From: Fomes fomentarius | Taxonomy: Eukaryota; Basidiomycota; Agaricomycetes; Polyporales; Polyporaceae | Assembly (NCBI GenBank): GCA_022606135.1 | Contig: JABYQN010000007.1 | Coordinates: 1-64,000 of the forward strand | Direction of reading: 5' to 3' | DNA: 64,000 nucleotides | In this document: positions 32,613 through 45,699 of the stretch, one piece after another | How the letters are laid out: every line of letters begins with the position of its first letter | Numbering within the stretch: position 1 is the stretch's first letter | Notes under the pieces: model-generated | What the model was told of the DNA's origin: nothing | What the model saw: only the letters and a program-made list of their open reading frames with translations | The model's database searches: none | Program-made: the position numbers and the translations under genes

Positions 32613-34481
32613 ATGGCAGGCAAGACGTACAAACAGCTCACGCGTGAGTAGCCTGCCGATTTCTCTTTCGATGTAGCTTATCGTCCCCGACTGCGGGCCT
32701 GACTGACTCTTTTCCTTTCTACTATTCCTTCGTTCCTCCCCGTCGTCCACCGCTCCCCGTGTATCGAACTCGAAACTCAAATGCGCACCGGGGGTTAAAA
32801 AACTCTCCATCGGGCCACCCGGGTCCTCCACCTCCGGACTCCGCCTTCGACCATCGAACAACGCGTGGCCCATCCTCCATCTTCCACCCAACCCTGACGT
32901 ACACCACGCAACGGACCACCACCCTGGTCTTCGACGTGTACGCTCGTACTCTGTACCTTGTACAACGTGGACCATCTCTACCACCTTTCCTTCTTTCCCT
33001 GCCCGCTGCCTTGCTGAATGACGTCACTTACCCATCGGCATCCCCTTACCCCTGCACCGACCATGGCGGCTGCGACTTGCACGCGGCCATGGAACAGAGC
33101 AAGACGCAGACTTTTTCCTCGCACACGGCTACATCGTTGTGAAGGAAGCGTTCTCGAAGGCGCAAGCCGACGCGTTCACGCGGGACCTGTGGGTCCGCCT
33201 CGGGCTCGACCCCCACGACCCGTCGACGTGGGACCGCGAGCGCATCCATATGCCGTACCACACCCGCGTACCTGTCGCGGAGTTCGCGCCCAAGGTAAGT
33301 CTTTCCTTTCGGTCTCGGGGAGAAGGTTCTCTGGCCCTGGGGTGGTGTTTCGTCCGTGCTCTTCGTGCGCTGACTACGTTCCTTCTTTCTCTCGCTTGTT
33401 TACTGGCTGGCATCTGATACTCAACGTCTATCGCTCGGCCCATCCGCCGAATGCGCCCAACGGCCCCCTATCCTCCTCCAACAAACAAACCGACTCTACC
33501 CAGGCATGGAACGCCATCACCGACCTACTCGGCGGCGAAGACCGCATCGACGCCTCCTCCAGCGCCTGGGGCGACTCCTTCATCGTCAACCTAGGCCCTC
33601 CCCCCTCCACCGCCTCTGTCTTCGCTCCTTCCTTCACCGCTCCCGCTCCCGCTCCTCCCACCTCTCCCGAAGCCCCCGCCGGCCCTGCACCCGAAACCTC
33701 AAGCCACTACCCCGACCCGCGCGAGCTAGCCAACTGGCACGTCGACGGCGACTTCTTCACGCACTTCCTCGACTCCCCCGAGCAAGCCCTCCTCGTCGTC
33801 CCCCTCTTCTCGCCCGTCCTCCCGCACGGCGGCGCGACGTTCATCGCCCCAGACGGCATCCCCATCCTCGCCCGCTACCTCGCCGCGCACCCCGAAGGCG
33901 TCCTCCCCAAATCGCTCTCCTTCCTCTCCTCTCTCTCCCCCTTTGCCTCCTCCCCTACACCCGCGGACATCCCCATCCCCATCCCGCTGAACTCCGAGCC
34001 CTCCTTCTACTCGCACATCGCCACCGCCCGGGACCGCTGCACGCACTTCGTCGAGCTCACCGGCTCCATCGGCGACGTCGTCCTCATGCACCCGCTCATG
34101 CTGCACAGCGCCTCCCCCAACGCCCTCCCGCACCGTCCCCCGCGGATCATCACCAACCCGCCCGTCGCGCTCAAGCAGCCTTTCCGCTTCGCGCGCACGA
34201 ACGCGCCCGGGGACGAGTACAGCCTCGTCGAGCTCACGACCCTGCGCGCGCTCGGCGTCGACCCCGAGAAGGGAGCGAAAGGCGGGTACGAGTTCGCGAT
34301 CACCCAGCCGCGGAAGACGGTGGTCCCCGCGCGCGTCGCGCTGCAGGCGCAGATGCTCGAGGAGGAGAAACGGAGGCTGGACGCGCACCGGGCCAAACTC
34401 GCGCAGCCAGCGATGCCGAACGAACCGGTGGTGGGGACGGAGGCGGGAATCGGAGCCGCGCGGCCGATCGCGGTCGCGTAG
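32613..34481 (+). CDS. Phytanoyl-CoA dioxygenase (PhyH)-like 2-oxoglutarate/Fe(II) enzyme
   Basis: A 401-residue model from exons 32613-32643, 33098-33294 and 33504-34481. Fe(II)/2-oxoglutarate dioxygenases of this family hydroxylate small molecules; the substrate here is unknown. The core has the HxD metal site in NWHVDGDFFTHFLDSPEQAL (about 33735-33790), then LLVVPLFSPVLPHGGATF, the distal His in VVLMHPLMLHSASPN and the 2-oxoglutarate Arg in PRIITNPPV. The N-terminus reads ADFFLAHGYIVVKEAFSKAQ, usual for PhyH-like proteins. That block has no in-frame ATG, so I propose the exon MAGKTYKQLT at 32613, whose phase fits; the intron would be 454 nt, long for this window. Residues encoded at 33600-33700 form a Pro/Ala-rich insert. 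The C-terminal helix is charged and low-complexity. The enzyme call is good; the first exon is tentative. Confidence 0.75.
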
Positions 34482-35249
34482 ATCGCAGAGGTCACATATG
34501 TTACTACGTACATACTTGATGTCGATGATGGGCGAATCGGGAGGAGGGAGGTTAATCTCCATCCATGGCCGCGAGATATCGATAGTGATACTGCCTATTC
34601 TCCATGTGTACTAGTACTTACTACCAGGGTCTTGTGGCGGTGTTGTGCATTGTGTATGGTACTCCAAGTGTCCGGCAAGATGTGATTGGGAGATGTGCCA
34701 CCGTCTAAGATCACTTCGCCCTCGTAAGGGATCAGGTTGGTGGCTAATCCATTGCCCGATGACACGTCAATGCATCGTATCGTACACGCCACACAGTGTA
34801 TCGAATGATGACAAAAGTGTAACAACCGAAGTACGCAATTGGGAACATGGTCACTGGGCAGGAACGGGGTGGGTGTTACGTGCAGGGTCGGCGAGGCCGT
34901 TCGAAATGAGGATCAAAGGGAGGTATGCATACATGCGTGCGGAATGTGCGGCGCTCGGGGTCCAGAATCTACGACAATTATATGCAATTCTTCGCTGCGC
35001 GTAAGTACGTCGACGCGAGAATGTTGTGGCGCCTTGATCCGCGGCGTTTCGGGGCTGGCCAGGTGGGTGGTCCGTGGAGGACTGGACGTCAATCAAAGTC
35101 TGTCATGCGTGCAAAAAAAGACGTGGTGAGGCGTACCGTGTTACGGACGAGATGAAATAGCAGAGGACATAGGCGGCATGAAAGGAAACACATGACAGGT
35201 CGTGGTCGCGAAGGAGACGATAGAGGGTCGTCATCAGGGGATCTGGACC
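34482..35249. other. Convergent intergenic region, no gene recognised
   Basis: About 770 bp between the 3' ends of the dioxygenase-like and methyltransferase-family genes. It contains short open frames on both strands but no recognisable gene. Confidence 0.4.
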
Positions 35250-36201
35250 TCAGAGAAGGCCAGGGAAGAACCACGATGGGACGTTTCGCGAGTACGCTTC
35301 CCACTCAGTGCCAAACTCCTCGCGAAGCGCCGCATCCTCCATGCGTGCGCGGCGGACGCCGACGGCCGTCCACCATGCGTACCAAATGGCAAAGCCGATC
35401 CATGCCCAGGCGACGGAGCCTGCGATGGAGCTGGGGGTGAATACGCCGTCGGTGGGCCTGCCAGAGGAGATGCACTCTGCGACCCAGCCTCCTGGAGAGA
35501 GGTCGGCGAGACCAAGGCCGGCTAGAACGAGGAGGGAGCCGGCATAGGCTGGATGGCGTACGTATGCATAGGGACCATTAGTAACAAGCTTGTGTTTAGG
35601 GAGGAGGGTGAGGTCGAAGGTGAACATGGGGCCGAGGGAGCGGTAACACGAGAGGCGGAGCGCGGTGCCGGCGGCGACGAGGGCGAGACCTGTGAAAAAG
35701 GGGATGGTGGGGCGAATGGCAGAGATTGCGGAGGCATGGGGGGATAGCGGACATAAGACTTGAGGGAGAGCGGAGGAGAGGGCAGAGCGAGGGAGATGTT
35801 GGGAAAGGACGAGGAGTATGTCTGCGAGGGTGCATAACCAGACGAGCGGTTGCTGGATCTGCGGGCGATAGAAGAGTGGTCAGATTGAGTGTACACGTGG
35901 GGAAGGGAAAGGGACACGTGTGGGAGAGGAGGGACGGCGAGAGGGAGAAGGGGTGAGGGAAGCGAGTGATAAGCTCATGTGCGTGTGCGTGCGTGGAACG
36001 GAGGGACGGGCGTCTGGCGGATGGGTTGGGGAGCGAGGGGAAGCGAAAGAAAGTGACCTTGAATATGAATGGGGCGATCCTAATCAACGGGGACTCTGTG
36101 GTGTCATAGCGGCGATTGGGGGGCGTCTTGTTGGGAGGGGTGCTGGCGAGCTGGTAGAGGATGGCGTGGAGGAGGACGAGAGGAGCGCGGATGATGGACA
36201 T
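35250..36201 (-). CDS. Isoprenylcysteine carboxyl methyltransferase (ICMT/Ste14) family protein
   Basis: A 250-residue integral membrane protein from exons 36058-36201 and 35250-35858; ATG is at 36199-36201 and both parts join in phase 0. ICMT enzymes methylate the C-terminal prenylated Cys of CaaX proteins in the ER membrane, including Ras proteins and fungal lipopeptide pheromones. The diagnostic C-terminal half contains LVTNGPYAYVRHPAYAGSLL, later EDAALREEFGTEWEAYSRNV and the PSWFFPGLL end, which form the cofactor-binding region in the family. Four or more hydrophobic segments precede these blocks (for example PLVWLCTLADILLVL and FTGLALVAAGTALRL). The length matches Ste14 (about 240). Basidiomycetes carry several ICMT-like genes, so it may be a paralogue rather than the pheromone-processing enzyme itself. 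Confidence 0.8.
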
Positions 36202-36857
36202 AGCGGGAGAGAGGGAGAAGACTTGGGGTGAGGGATGCGAGAGTGCCCTGGGAGGAGCGAGGTTATATGGCCTCCGTCGGAGTCCGTCCAAGAAACATCT
36301 CTCGTCCAGTCGTCCACACATTTCGCTTTCTTCTAAATCTCGCGTGGCCCGGGCTCAATTCGGCCGTCCGGCCATCCCCCGTCCACACAACACAACATAC
36401 CGAGGACCTATTTCCGATCCGCGGCTCTCTCCCGCGGGTTATCTTCCTCTTGCCCAACGATCCGCCATCCACCTGCCACACCGCCCACCTCGCGCCCCCC
36501 GCTCCCAGAATGGCAACTACCCTTCTTAATGCGGCCGGCCGGGCGACAGACGGACCTGTTGCGATTGGTTCCTGGGCTGGATCGTCATGTCCAAGGTCGA
36601 GAGCTGTCGTGCAGTGTACCCGGCCTGCCCTCCTTCGGCTCTCGGTGCGCCCGCCGCGGTGCCGAGGGCCGGCGCCCCCAGAAGAAAAGACAGTCGCGAA
36701 TTTGGGGCATTCTATGCTCGACCTTCTTCTCTAAGACGCTGCCCAGTGCGCACTGTCCTTGACACTGTCCCAAGCCCGTCATTAGCACCCGTCTTCCACC
36801 GCCCAATCTCGCTCACCAGCGCCATACTCATCGTCCGCACCCACCCGGACACGCCCT

Positions 36858-36887
36858 CGGGGAGCTGCACCAGCGTGCAGCTCCCCG
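36858..36887. repeat. Perfect inverted repeat (13-bp arms, 4-nt loop)
   Basis: Arms CGGGGAGCTGCAC and GTGCAGCTCCCCG are exact reverse complements around the loop CAGC. The hairpin is not in a recognised gene. Confidence 0.8.
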
Positions 36888-37115
36888 GCGGCGCCACTGC
36901 CCTCCAGCGACCGCAGGGTCCGTGAGGTAATGCACGGCCCCTGAGACATACGCGAACAGATCCAGCTCCAATCTGACACACCGCGAGTTAGTTTACGGCT
37001 CTCTCAGACCGGGTCCGTGGACGCGACGGCTTCTCCAAATTTCCATTCGCGCGACATTGTCCTGGAGACAGACATACTGAACGTTCGTGCGCGGGCCCCG
37101 GGTGCAATGCCCCTT

Positions 37116-37155
37116 CCGTGCGTCCGTGCATCCGTGCATCCGTGCATCCGTGTGT
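37116..37155. repeat. Short tandem repeat, 8-bp unit CATCCGTG
   Basis: About three exact copies of CATCCGTG with degenerate copies on either side (CGTCCGTG and TGTCC). It lies in non-coding DNA. Confidence 0.7.
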
Positions 37156-40100
37156 CCACTGAATTCTGATACGAGCCTGATATGATGCCCCAAGCGCCTG
37201 GGTCTCGATCCTCAAGAAGCCCCCTCGCCTGACCACAGCCCGTGGGCCGCGACGCCGCGTCCTATGGAAAAAAGCGTAAAAAGCCTCCGCGCGTGCCAGG
37301 GCCGCAAACCTACGGCATCAGCCCACCCTCTCTCTCGCTCCTCGCACGACATCCTCCATCAGCCGTGTGCGAGAGCAGGTGCCAGAGTCCGTCGAGACTC
37401 CAACATCTCGCATTCTAGCCCCCCAACTCCTCCCACACTCGCCCTCTCACGCGCACACCGCCCTTTCATACCCAACCAAGCAAGCCTATCTCACTTTGTT
37501 TTCAATTCATTTCAAACTCCCGTCTTTCTCACCCTCCTTTAGACGCTTTTTGACCCGCCTTCTATTCTCCCCCCCTTGCCAACTCCGGCCATCAAACGGT
37601 GCGTCCGTTCACCCATACGCTCATAAGTACCGGCCGCCCCGTACGCTCATCGCGACCGTGACGGCAGCGGGGAACATTCTTACGGCTGAAGCTTACGGAT
37701 CACGTCCTCCACGCTCTATTGTCCGCCATCGCCATCTTTGTCAATGTGCACGCGGAAGCGTGGACTATGAACCGACGGCGGCCGCTATGCTCCCTATGCA
37801 CCCTTTGATGGACGACAGACGAGAGGCGGAAGAAGATAGATGGTTCCGGTGAGAGCGGCACCCCTTTACGATATGACGCAGCACACGCTCGACAAACGGA
37901 GGGAACCAACATCAATCGAGCGGTCCGTCTGGACTCTGAAGTGAATACTCCTGCTGGGGTATCAGAACACTGCGGCTGTCGTCGGTGCCTGCGTGTCCTT
38001 TTCCCTTTCCTTTTGCGGTCAGGGTTGCCCAGCGACGAGATAGCTAGATCGCACAAGGCCGTCGCAAACCCTTCTCCTCCTTTTCCTCCGACGAGCGGCA
38101 GAAGACGCACGTAGGGGCGCACTCGCGTGAAATCGAAGCGACATAGAAAAAAAGAGGGTAACAAGATTAGATGCGATCGCTACTCGTTAAAGCACTCCCT
38201 CGCACCCACCGAACGAGTTCTCCGAGCACCACCGTCCGTTTGATTCGATTCGGTTCGATGGTACACTCTTTTTGCCCTGTCAAACTCGCTCGGTCGGGTG
38301 GGAGGGCAAACCAGTCACGAGGAATATCAACATTCTCAGCTCTCAATATCCACATCAAACGCATAGACAAAAGGGGGAGGCCGAGAAGAAACACACACGA
38401 GTAAGTACTCACCCGCCATCGATGATCCCAGACGACTCCGAGTTCGCCGGGGAGTCGACACAGTCATGCTCTGGGACCAGCTCCGACTGCAGCCGCCCCT
38501 CGCACACCATCGCGTGAACCTCTCCCTCTCCGCCGGAACCGAGACTCGGGGAACTGAACGCCGATCGCGCGTCGCCACGCCTCCACGAGTGGGCGGTGCG
38601 AGTCTTGAGATCGGGACGAGTGGCAAGTCACCGTGGACCGTTGCCCGCCGACCTGGAGAAATCGCAGCCGAGGCTCAGGTCTCAGGCCTCATGCTTCATG
38701 CCAGCGGAGGCGGGCGCATTGACAATAGCAGCCTCAGCCTGCGAACGTTCACGTTCTGATTCATCTCAGCGAACTGTCTGATTTGTCTGTACGACTGGCC
38801 GCCGGTCGTCCGGGGTCTTGATTACGTCGCCCTGCAAGTGTGGGTGAGAGAGCGTGATGGAACAAGTACTGATCGGCCTGCTGGCGGCCGGGCTGTTGGT
38901 CTGAGGTGCCGGGAGCCTGAGAGGCGCGGCGAGAGTAGAGAGCCCAGAGCTTGTTCGGGCTTGGCGGGCATGCGGACGTGTTTCGACGACCCAGAGAGTA
39001 GCTATAGCTTGCGAGAATGTCGAGATCGCTGACTGAGAAGACCTGCAGCTGAGACGAGTGCGAGTGCGACGAGGACGACGGGAAGAGGAGTCCAGTGGCG
39101 TCGACTGGCGACTCTGAACTGCGCGATCGGGGAGCGATCTCATCGAGCGTCTGTTCGGTTTGCCGCCCAGAATGACCGGGCGGCTAGCAGTTGAACTATT
39201 TGCTCTCTACGTATACCTCCTGCCAACCGACGCGGATTATACTCCCCAGCACGCTGAGTGACAACTTCGTAGTGGAACTATTCATTCATGTCTTTCCTCA
39301 TCTCGGACCCTGTGTCCATGATGCCGCAGTTGTATGTCGGGTCTCATGCGTACCTCCGAGAGCCGAGCTCACACCTGCCACCTACCGCCTCACAGACCTG
39401 AAAAAAGAAGCCTGCTGCCACGGCCGATACACAGCGGTCTTCCCCAACTCCGATTTGAGCTTAACAAATTACTCGCTATTAAAATCGAGATGACTCGTGT
39501 GGCTCAAGCAAATCTCCAGCCTCTCGAAGACACCCGCAGCCCCCGGTCAACAACCGACCACGCCCACGAGCCGCCGGATATGACCTGATTCGACTCCGTC
39601 TACTCTGATACATGACCAATATTAAAGACCGCTGTCGCGCGGGCTGCACATGGACGAACACCTGCCTTCCCATGTGGCATCCACATTAACTCAGTTCCGG
39701 ATTATTGGCGATCGAACGACAGCGCGCTGTCCGCTTTGGCTCCCCCGTATACCCATACGTATATGTACGTGAAACCTTATCTGAACGCCGGCGCGAGACG
39801 CTTGGACGGTCGCGCCCTCCAGGAATTATATTACATGCTGCGCGCCCGCGACGGGCGGTTAGAACGTTCTGCACACACGGCGTGTGTGTATGTCTAGACG
39901 TGAAATGTGCGAATCGCGAGTCTGATTTGTATTCGACGCGGTTGTGACAAGGCATTGTCACTTCCATACAGGGGTCAAGCACAATCGCTCGCGCTCGCTC
40001 TCACTCATTCGTCCGACAACTATCCGCGTCATGGCGGGCCAGGCTGAGACAGCCTGCAAGACCACGTATCCTTCTCCGATTCCCCGGTCCCGGCCACTTC

Positions 40101-43100
40101 CAACAACCCCAGTCTCGGCCTTGGTTAAGACTCCGACGCGCCCATAAAGCCTGAGGCTGTCTGGCATATGGTACGACTGGCAACGCAATGTGCGCATGCA
40201 TCGTACTCCCAGATGAATGGACGACATTCTCCCCAATCAACCGCAATACCCCATACATATGTCCCTCAGCCTACTACCAGCGCCCCGCTCCCTTAGCCTG
40301 TCCTTTGTGCACCTGTTCTCCCTCGTTCTCATGTCAGCTCGTATCAAGAAGCCTCGAAACAGAGTAAGGCATCTGCCATACTAGACCGCACGCGTCAAGT
40401 AGCAGCAGCATGTGTCTCATCTAGCTCAGACTCAGATCACCTGCAGGACCGGATGTGGGACGCATCTCGGCCCGCTGTCACCCGCCCCCCTTCCCCCTTC
40501 CCCTTGTTGGCGATGTGGCTTCCAAGACTGTGCCAGATGAGCTCGCGCACCGGGCGTTGGCGAGATGCAGATCTGTGCATGCGCCAGTCCCGGTCGGCGA
40601 CTACTCGGGCCTCCGGCGAGCCTAAAGTATTGGGAACTACCGTTCTCGCCGCCTTGGATCTGGCCCGAACTTGAAGTCAGGCCTAGTCTTGAAGGTTACA
40701 GGACACGAACACTGAACGTCTTCGACCTGCGGCTTACTCGGAGAGTTCCGTGCCCTTCCATCCGTCGGCGGCGCCGACGTCGCGATACGAGACGTTGACT
40801 GGTGTCCGCGTCCACGTAGACGAGTTTGGTATGTATTGCGTGGTATCAGGCTCTGTCGGCGGAGAAGAGCCTCTGCCACGAGCCATGGTTGCCGCCGTCC
40901 ACGACTTACGGTGCACGGTGCGCATCCCGAGCGAGCTTCCACTGCTGGACCAGAAGACTGATACCGTGTGCGATTGTGTAAGCCTTCTACGTCTTCTCGT
41001 TACTGCACCTCAGGGCCCGGCAGAGTCGTTATTGTTGACAGCCACTCGTAGCATGTCTCGGTACGTCCACTGGCCTAGCCGCCGTTCACAGGAGGCTGCG
41101 AGGACGGTCTCAGTTGGAGGCGTGCAGTGTTCAATATATTCGCTGGTCAGATCGCAACTCTAGTGGTGCCTGAACACTCAGCTCCGTCGTCCTCCGTTCC
41201 CCTTTAGTCAGGCATGCCTTTGACAACTCTGACGCTCTGGTTTGGTTTTGTTCCTGTGACTCACCTGCGAAATCTTCGCTTCCACTCCAATTGCCCAGCG
41301 AGACAACACTGCACGCCCAGTGCCGGTCCCCGGTGGCAAGACTCCAGCGTCGAAATGCAGGTGTGCCTCTGCCCTTCCCTTCTGTGTGCTACAACCTCAT
41401 GTTAATCTATCTCGCAGGCTTCCGATTCGTTCTAATCTGCCAACGGCCATCATCACCTCCCCCAGCCACATCCACCCGCCTGCCACATCCTGCCCTGTAC
41501 CTGGATCTATCGAACCGGCGAGCTTTGGAATTCAGGAGACAACGGCCAGGCACCGGCTGCCTAACTCTAGAACGACAGTACAAATGGGCATGGCAAGAAG
41601 CCTCGGACCAATCTAGTCCGCCGATCTCCCATCCCTTGCCATGGGCACGCCCCTCCGAGTCTCATTCCTCGATCACTGCCTCAGCGTCAGTCCTCTTCAT
41701 ATGTGTCAATGCACCTACACAAACTCGCGAACACCCATACTGCGCGGCCTTCACCTTGCTGCTGCTCAGATCATATTCATCATGAGTCCATGCACTGCAT
41801 CGGGGACAGCATGCCAGGGTTGCGAGGAGCGACCGGCGCCGGTGCCGGTGCGCGCAGCGACCTTCTATGGAGTGCACCCGGTGTGAAATGCTCATACCTT
41901 CTCGTTCTCTTCCCTCTTCTTCTGAACTCCCATCTCTCCCGCTGATATGCTAGACCCAGGCGCGCGCCCGTCGACGCTTCGGAGCTCGCATGGCGCTCTC
42001 AGGTACGTGTTCCCTCTGGTCATGTATCATCTCAGATCCCTGACGACCACGACCAGCTGGTGTCGGGCGTCGGAAGGCGTTACGAGGGCAGATCCCTCCT
42101 ATCGCCCGACTTGACAGATCAGACTGGAGTGCAAGTCAGGACAAAGACGCGTCTGCCGGTACTACTAGCACTCAATGTGCGCTATGACAGGTAATTGGAA
42201 GCACCGCATATCACATCATGACGCACGGCGCGTCCGACCGCGAGCAGACTGACGTCGTTCGTCCGGGTCCTCTCTGCAGGGAGTCGCACGGCAGTGTGTG
42301 TGTGAGTCCACCTCCTCTCCGCTCCATGACGCTCTCTCGGTTCCCAGCAAGGCAGGTACACAGGGACACGCCCTCCCACTCTCTCATCGCGCTAGAAGCC
42401 TGCGGGTGAGTGCCGGACCTTAAGCCTTCAAGAAAAAAACACGTCGCCCGCTCACTGGTGGCATGCGCACGCACGGCCAGCCGGCGCGCGGAGCAACAAG
42501 TTACAAGTATGCTATCATCATCATCATCCGAACGCGCCCCCTCCCGAGTCCTCGGCGGCGAAGCCCAGACGGCATCACCTTCTCTCCTCCGCCTCCGCCT
42601 TCACTTCCGAGTCCGCGGGGACGCACGCACAGCATCCCGCCCCCCCGTTCATAGTCCAGAAATACTCGGACTTGTGAATTGTGACGGGCAGAGTGGCAGA
42701 GTGTAGGGGCTGGATCCGGGCGCGGCATGTGATATGTGCTTCTTCCGCTTCGCTCTGGCTCCGTGGTGGCACTGGAGAAGCCGTCGGGATGCCTCGCGCC
42801 TTCTGTCGAATCTGGTTCATGAAACAGCCGGCCGCTCTGAAGACGCCTGTCAAGATACTATGCCAGTGGTGTGGACGCCTGTAGTAAGTCTCTGCGTACG
42901 TGACGGATATGCCTCGTTCAGTAATTACCAGGTACAGACATTTGCAGGCTGCTAGACACTGGTTAGTACTCGCCGCTTCCACGGGTGTAGCTCACCAAAA
43001 CATGACAGACACTTCTTCGCGTTGAGGTACAGATACATGCGCGATATACTATCATAGTACATTCTGAATCGTTACAATCTCGTACGAATCGAAAGTCAAA

Positions 43101-45195
43101 CACGGACGACGGCGAACCAGGAAAACGGTTATGGCTACGGATCCAGAACCGCAACAATCAAACGCCGAACTCTACCAGCTCCCTCCTCGGTACATATTCA
43201 TATTCGTGTCAATTGTATGCTGCAACCCTCAGGCCTCAGGCCTCAGGCTCAACCGCCCTACCGTTCAAGGTCTTCCCTGTCTCCTTTGTCTGGTCCTCCG
43301 CCCCCACGCCCTTCGCTCTCCGAGGCCTCCACCTGCACCTGGCCCTCAGGCTCAACTCAGAGAACGGCTGTCCTTCGGCCTGGCACACCACCTGCGTCCC
43401 CGCACCCATCGCGAACTGCGCCCTATTCTGTATCATATCACCCACCCTCTAGTGCCCGCGCGAGGCTCCAAGCCCGTGTCCTCGCCGAACACCTCCGTGC
43501 GCCGGCCCCGACGTCCCCATACAAATCACGCCCGCCCGCCCGAGGGTCGAGCATCATCCGCAGGCATCTCGGATCTGCGCCTGCGCTCGCTTGGTATCCA
43601 CGAAGCCAGACCTACGTACCCCCTTCCAATCACAAAAAGAGAACTTGGCACAACCCCCACATCCGCCGTACCCCTGCGACTCGGATGGCATGTGTTCAAT
43701 CTCGAACTCAGAATCTCCTCTGTGTCTCGTCCGATCTTTATCTGCAACTCTCCCTCCATTTTGTGTTCCTGCACGCCGCGGAGACCTCACAGCCTTCTCC
43801 GACGCTTGAAGCTTGAGGCCGGTCCGGGATGTTCGTTCCGACATATGATGCCACAGCGTCTGAACTCGAAGGTGGTCGCCAATCTGCTCGTATAGGCCGG
43901 TAGGCTAGAAGTCGGAAGTCGCGGATAGAGAGCGGCGGCGAGCAGATCTCCGCCTTGTTCTCTTCTTGAGCGAAATGCTATCTTGAGGGTGCCATCTCAA
44001 CGCGCATTCGCATTCGGTTGTGGTCTGCTGAGGCTCAACGTTGTAGCAGCGTTTTGGGCGCGGCGCTCAGGCTTCAGGCTTCGCAATCGCAATCACTGCG
44101 CTCTATGTCCGAGAGTCGTATGTGCCAGGACTCAGCCCGATCTGATTGCGAAAGCCCGTTCCCCAACTTGCTCCATGAACTATCTCTGTACGGCCGCACC
44201 GACTCCATTTCCGCGGGCGGCTGAAGTTTCATGCAAATGTTCTCCGAGAGTCGTACCATGGTATCAATCAATTGCGAATTCGGAGGGGGGGAGTGGTAGC
44301 TATAGCGGAATGCCACACATCGATGGGCGGCTTTCCCCTGGAGGCGGAGGTTCAAGCCCAAGGTTCATATGCATCATAACCCAGACAACGGACGCCACGG
44401 TGGAATGGCGTTTGTATTCGCCGCAGCAGCTTCGGTAGGGAAACGGAGCATACTTCCATCCATCACGAGTACGAGTATGAGCGCATGGCATGTGTCCGTG
44501 CGTGCGCGCTCGATGAGAGTCTGTGTCGTGAACTCAGCGCGAAAACAAACTCAATCACGGTCACACCAACTGTGGGTAGCCGCGCGCTAGCAGTAGAAGC
44601 ACTTCCGTAACTCATTTCGGCCCGTGAATTGCCATCGGCACGTTCAATGAGCCGGAGTGAGAGGAGGGGCAAGGGGAGGAGGACATAACACCGGGCAACA
44701 TGTCAACGTGAAATTTGTCTCCCTGTGCTTGGTGCGCGTCCACATGAAGTAGGTATGTGATTGGAGGTGCGTGTGTCCTTGAACCGTAGCAGAGCGATGA
44801 TGCTGAATGAGAAGGAGGACTTGCTGCTCTTGCTTGACGTGACGTGGAATTGGAGACCTATAATCGAGCGACACTCCCGCAATGGTCCTGCCATGGGCAA
44901 GTTCCGCGCAGATCCTGGAGACCGTGTAGGCTATCTGAGGCGCGACAACTAGCATTTGGCAGCGACATTTCCACACATGAGGTTGAGGTTGATTGAACTG
45001 TGAGCGCAGTGGCTACATCTGGTCATAGACGGATGATAGAGGAAGAAGCCTTAGTGGCATAGAATGTGTGTGATACGGAATGCTGTCGTCAGTGTCAACA
45101 CGAGATAAGCCTCCGACAAGCATGACCAACAAGATCAGTGTGCGTACCACCATAACCCACAAACGATCCGCCGCCCGACTGCACCCTCACCCAAC

Positions 45196-45699
45196 TTAAA
45201 TGGCAATCGCACCCGTCTCGACGTCTGCTGCCTCCCTCCCCTCTCTCCTCCCTCGCACCGCGCCCACGAGCATCTTCGCGCGCATCGTCACGCATCCGCG
45301 GTAGAGCAACTCGGGTCCAATAGCGATCCCACGCCCAATGCCCTCCAGCATCAACCCACAGCCATAGAGCATCGCAGCCGCAGACCCGACGGCCGCCGCC
45401 GCGACGATAGCCGGAGGAAGGACGATAGCGAGCATCCCCATCCAGAGAAGACGGAAGATGCGCAAGCCCTCTTTGCACGCAGCCGGGCGAGCCTCGTCCG
45501 CGCTGCTCTCACCCGCACCCGCGTTGCTCGCTGAGTCGTCGGGCCCGACCGCCGACCCGGACGGGCTGTCGGGGAGGAGAGTGTACTCGGGCAGCACGGC
45601 GGGGTCGATCCGGCCCTGGCCCTGGTTCTGGGGCTCCGTGACTGCGACTGCGACCTTGACGTCCGCTGTCCACTCTGCGTTGTTGTTGGGGCTCGACAT
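45196..45699 (-). CDS. Small membrane protein, copy A of a local paralogue pair
   Basis: A single-exon, 167-residue protein with ATG at 45697-45699. The N-terminal half is polar and acidic. The second half has FRLLWMGMLAIVLPPAIVAA followed by AAAVGSAAAMLYGCGLMLEG, giving one long or two closely spaced membrane segments, and then GIGRGIAIGPELLYRG. The C-terminal tail is Arg/Glu-rich. The same membrane core occurs in the protein at 51551-52198 (LRLLWTGLLAILLPPAIVVA and ILYGCGHVLEGVGRGLTIG), so the two genes are paralogues about 6 kb apart in the same orientation, either side of a kinase-like gene. No function or known domain is recognised. Confidence 0.68.
   Translation of the reverse strand: MSSPNNNAEWTADVKVAVAVTEPQNQGQGRIDPAVLPEYTLLPDSPSGSAVGPDDSASNAGAGESSADEARPAACKEGLRIFRLLWMGMLAIVLPPAIVAAAAVGSAAAMLYGCGLMLEGIGRGIAIGPELLYRGCVTMRAKMLVGAVRGRREGREAADVETGAIAI

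Larger units (their letters stand above)
36202..45195. other. 9-kb region without a recognised gene
   Basis: No open frame here shows a family I recognise and no good chain of exons could be assembled. Many frames are Pro/Arg/Ser-rich and unspecific. The region contains a perfect hairpin at 36858-36887, a short tandem repeat at about 37116-37155, an AGGCCTC repeat near 43230 and an ATC run near 42516. It may hold lncRNA, degraded transposon sequence or fast-evolving genes. Confidence 0.45.

Noticed and set aside
33506..34562. Long Arg/His/Pro-rich frames overlapping the dioxygenase-like gene
   Set aside because: Composition is that of a GC-rich shifted frame; the dioxygenase motifs lie in another frame.
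39191..39493. Weak F-box-like phrase (VVELFIHVFP...VCR)
   Set aside because: The similarity is short, the rest of the frame has no LRR character, and no flanking exons fit.
43131..43895. 254-codon Pro/Arg-rich frame
   Set aside because: Three overlapping frames have similar open length, which points to C-rich DNA without stops rather than a gene.
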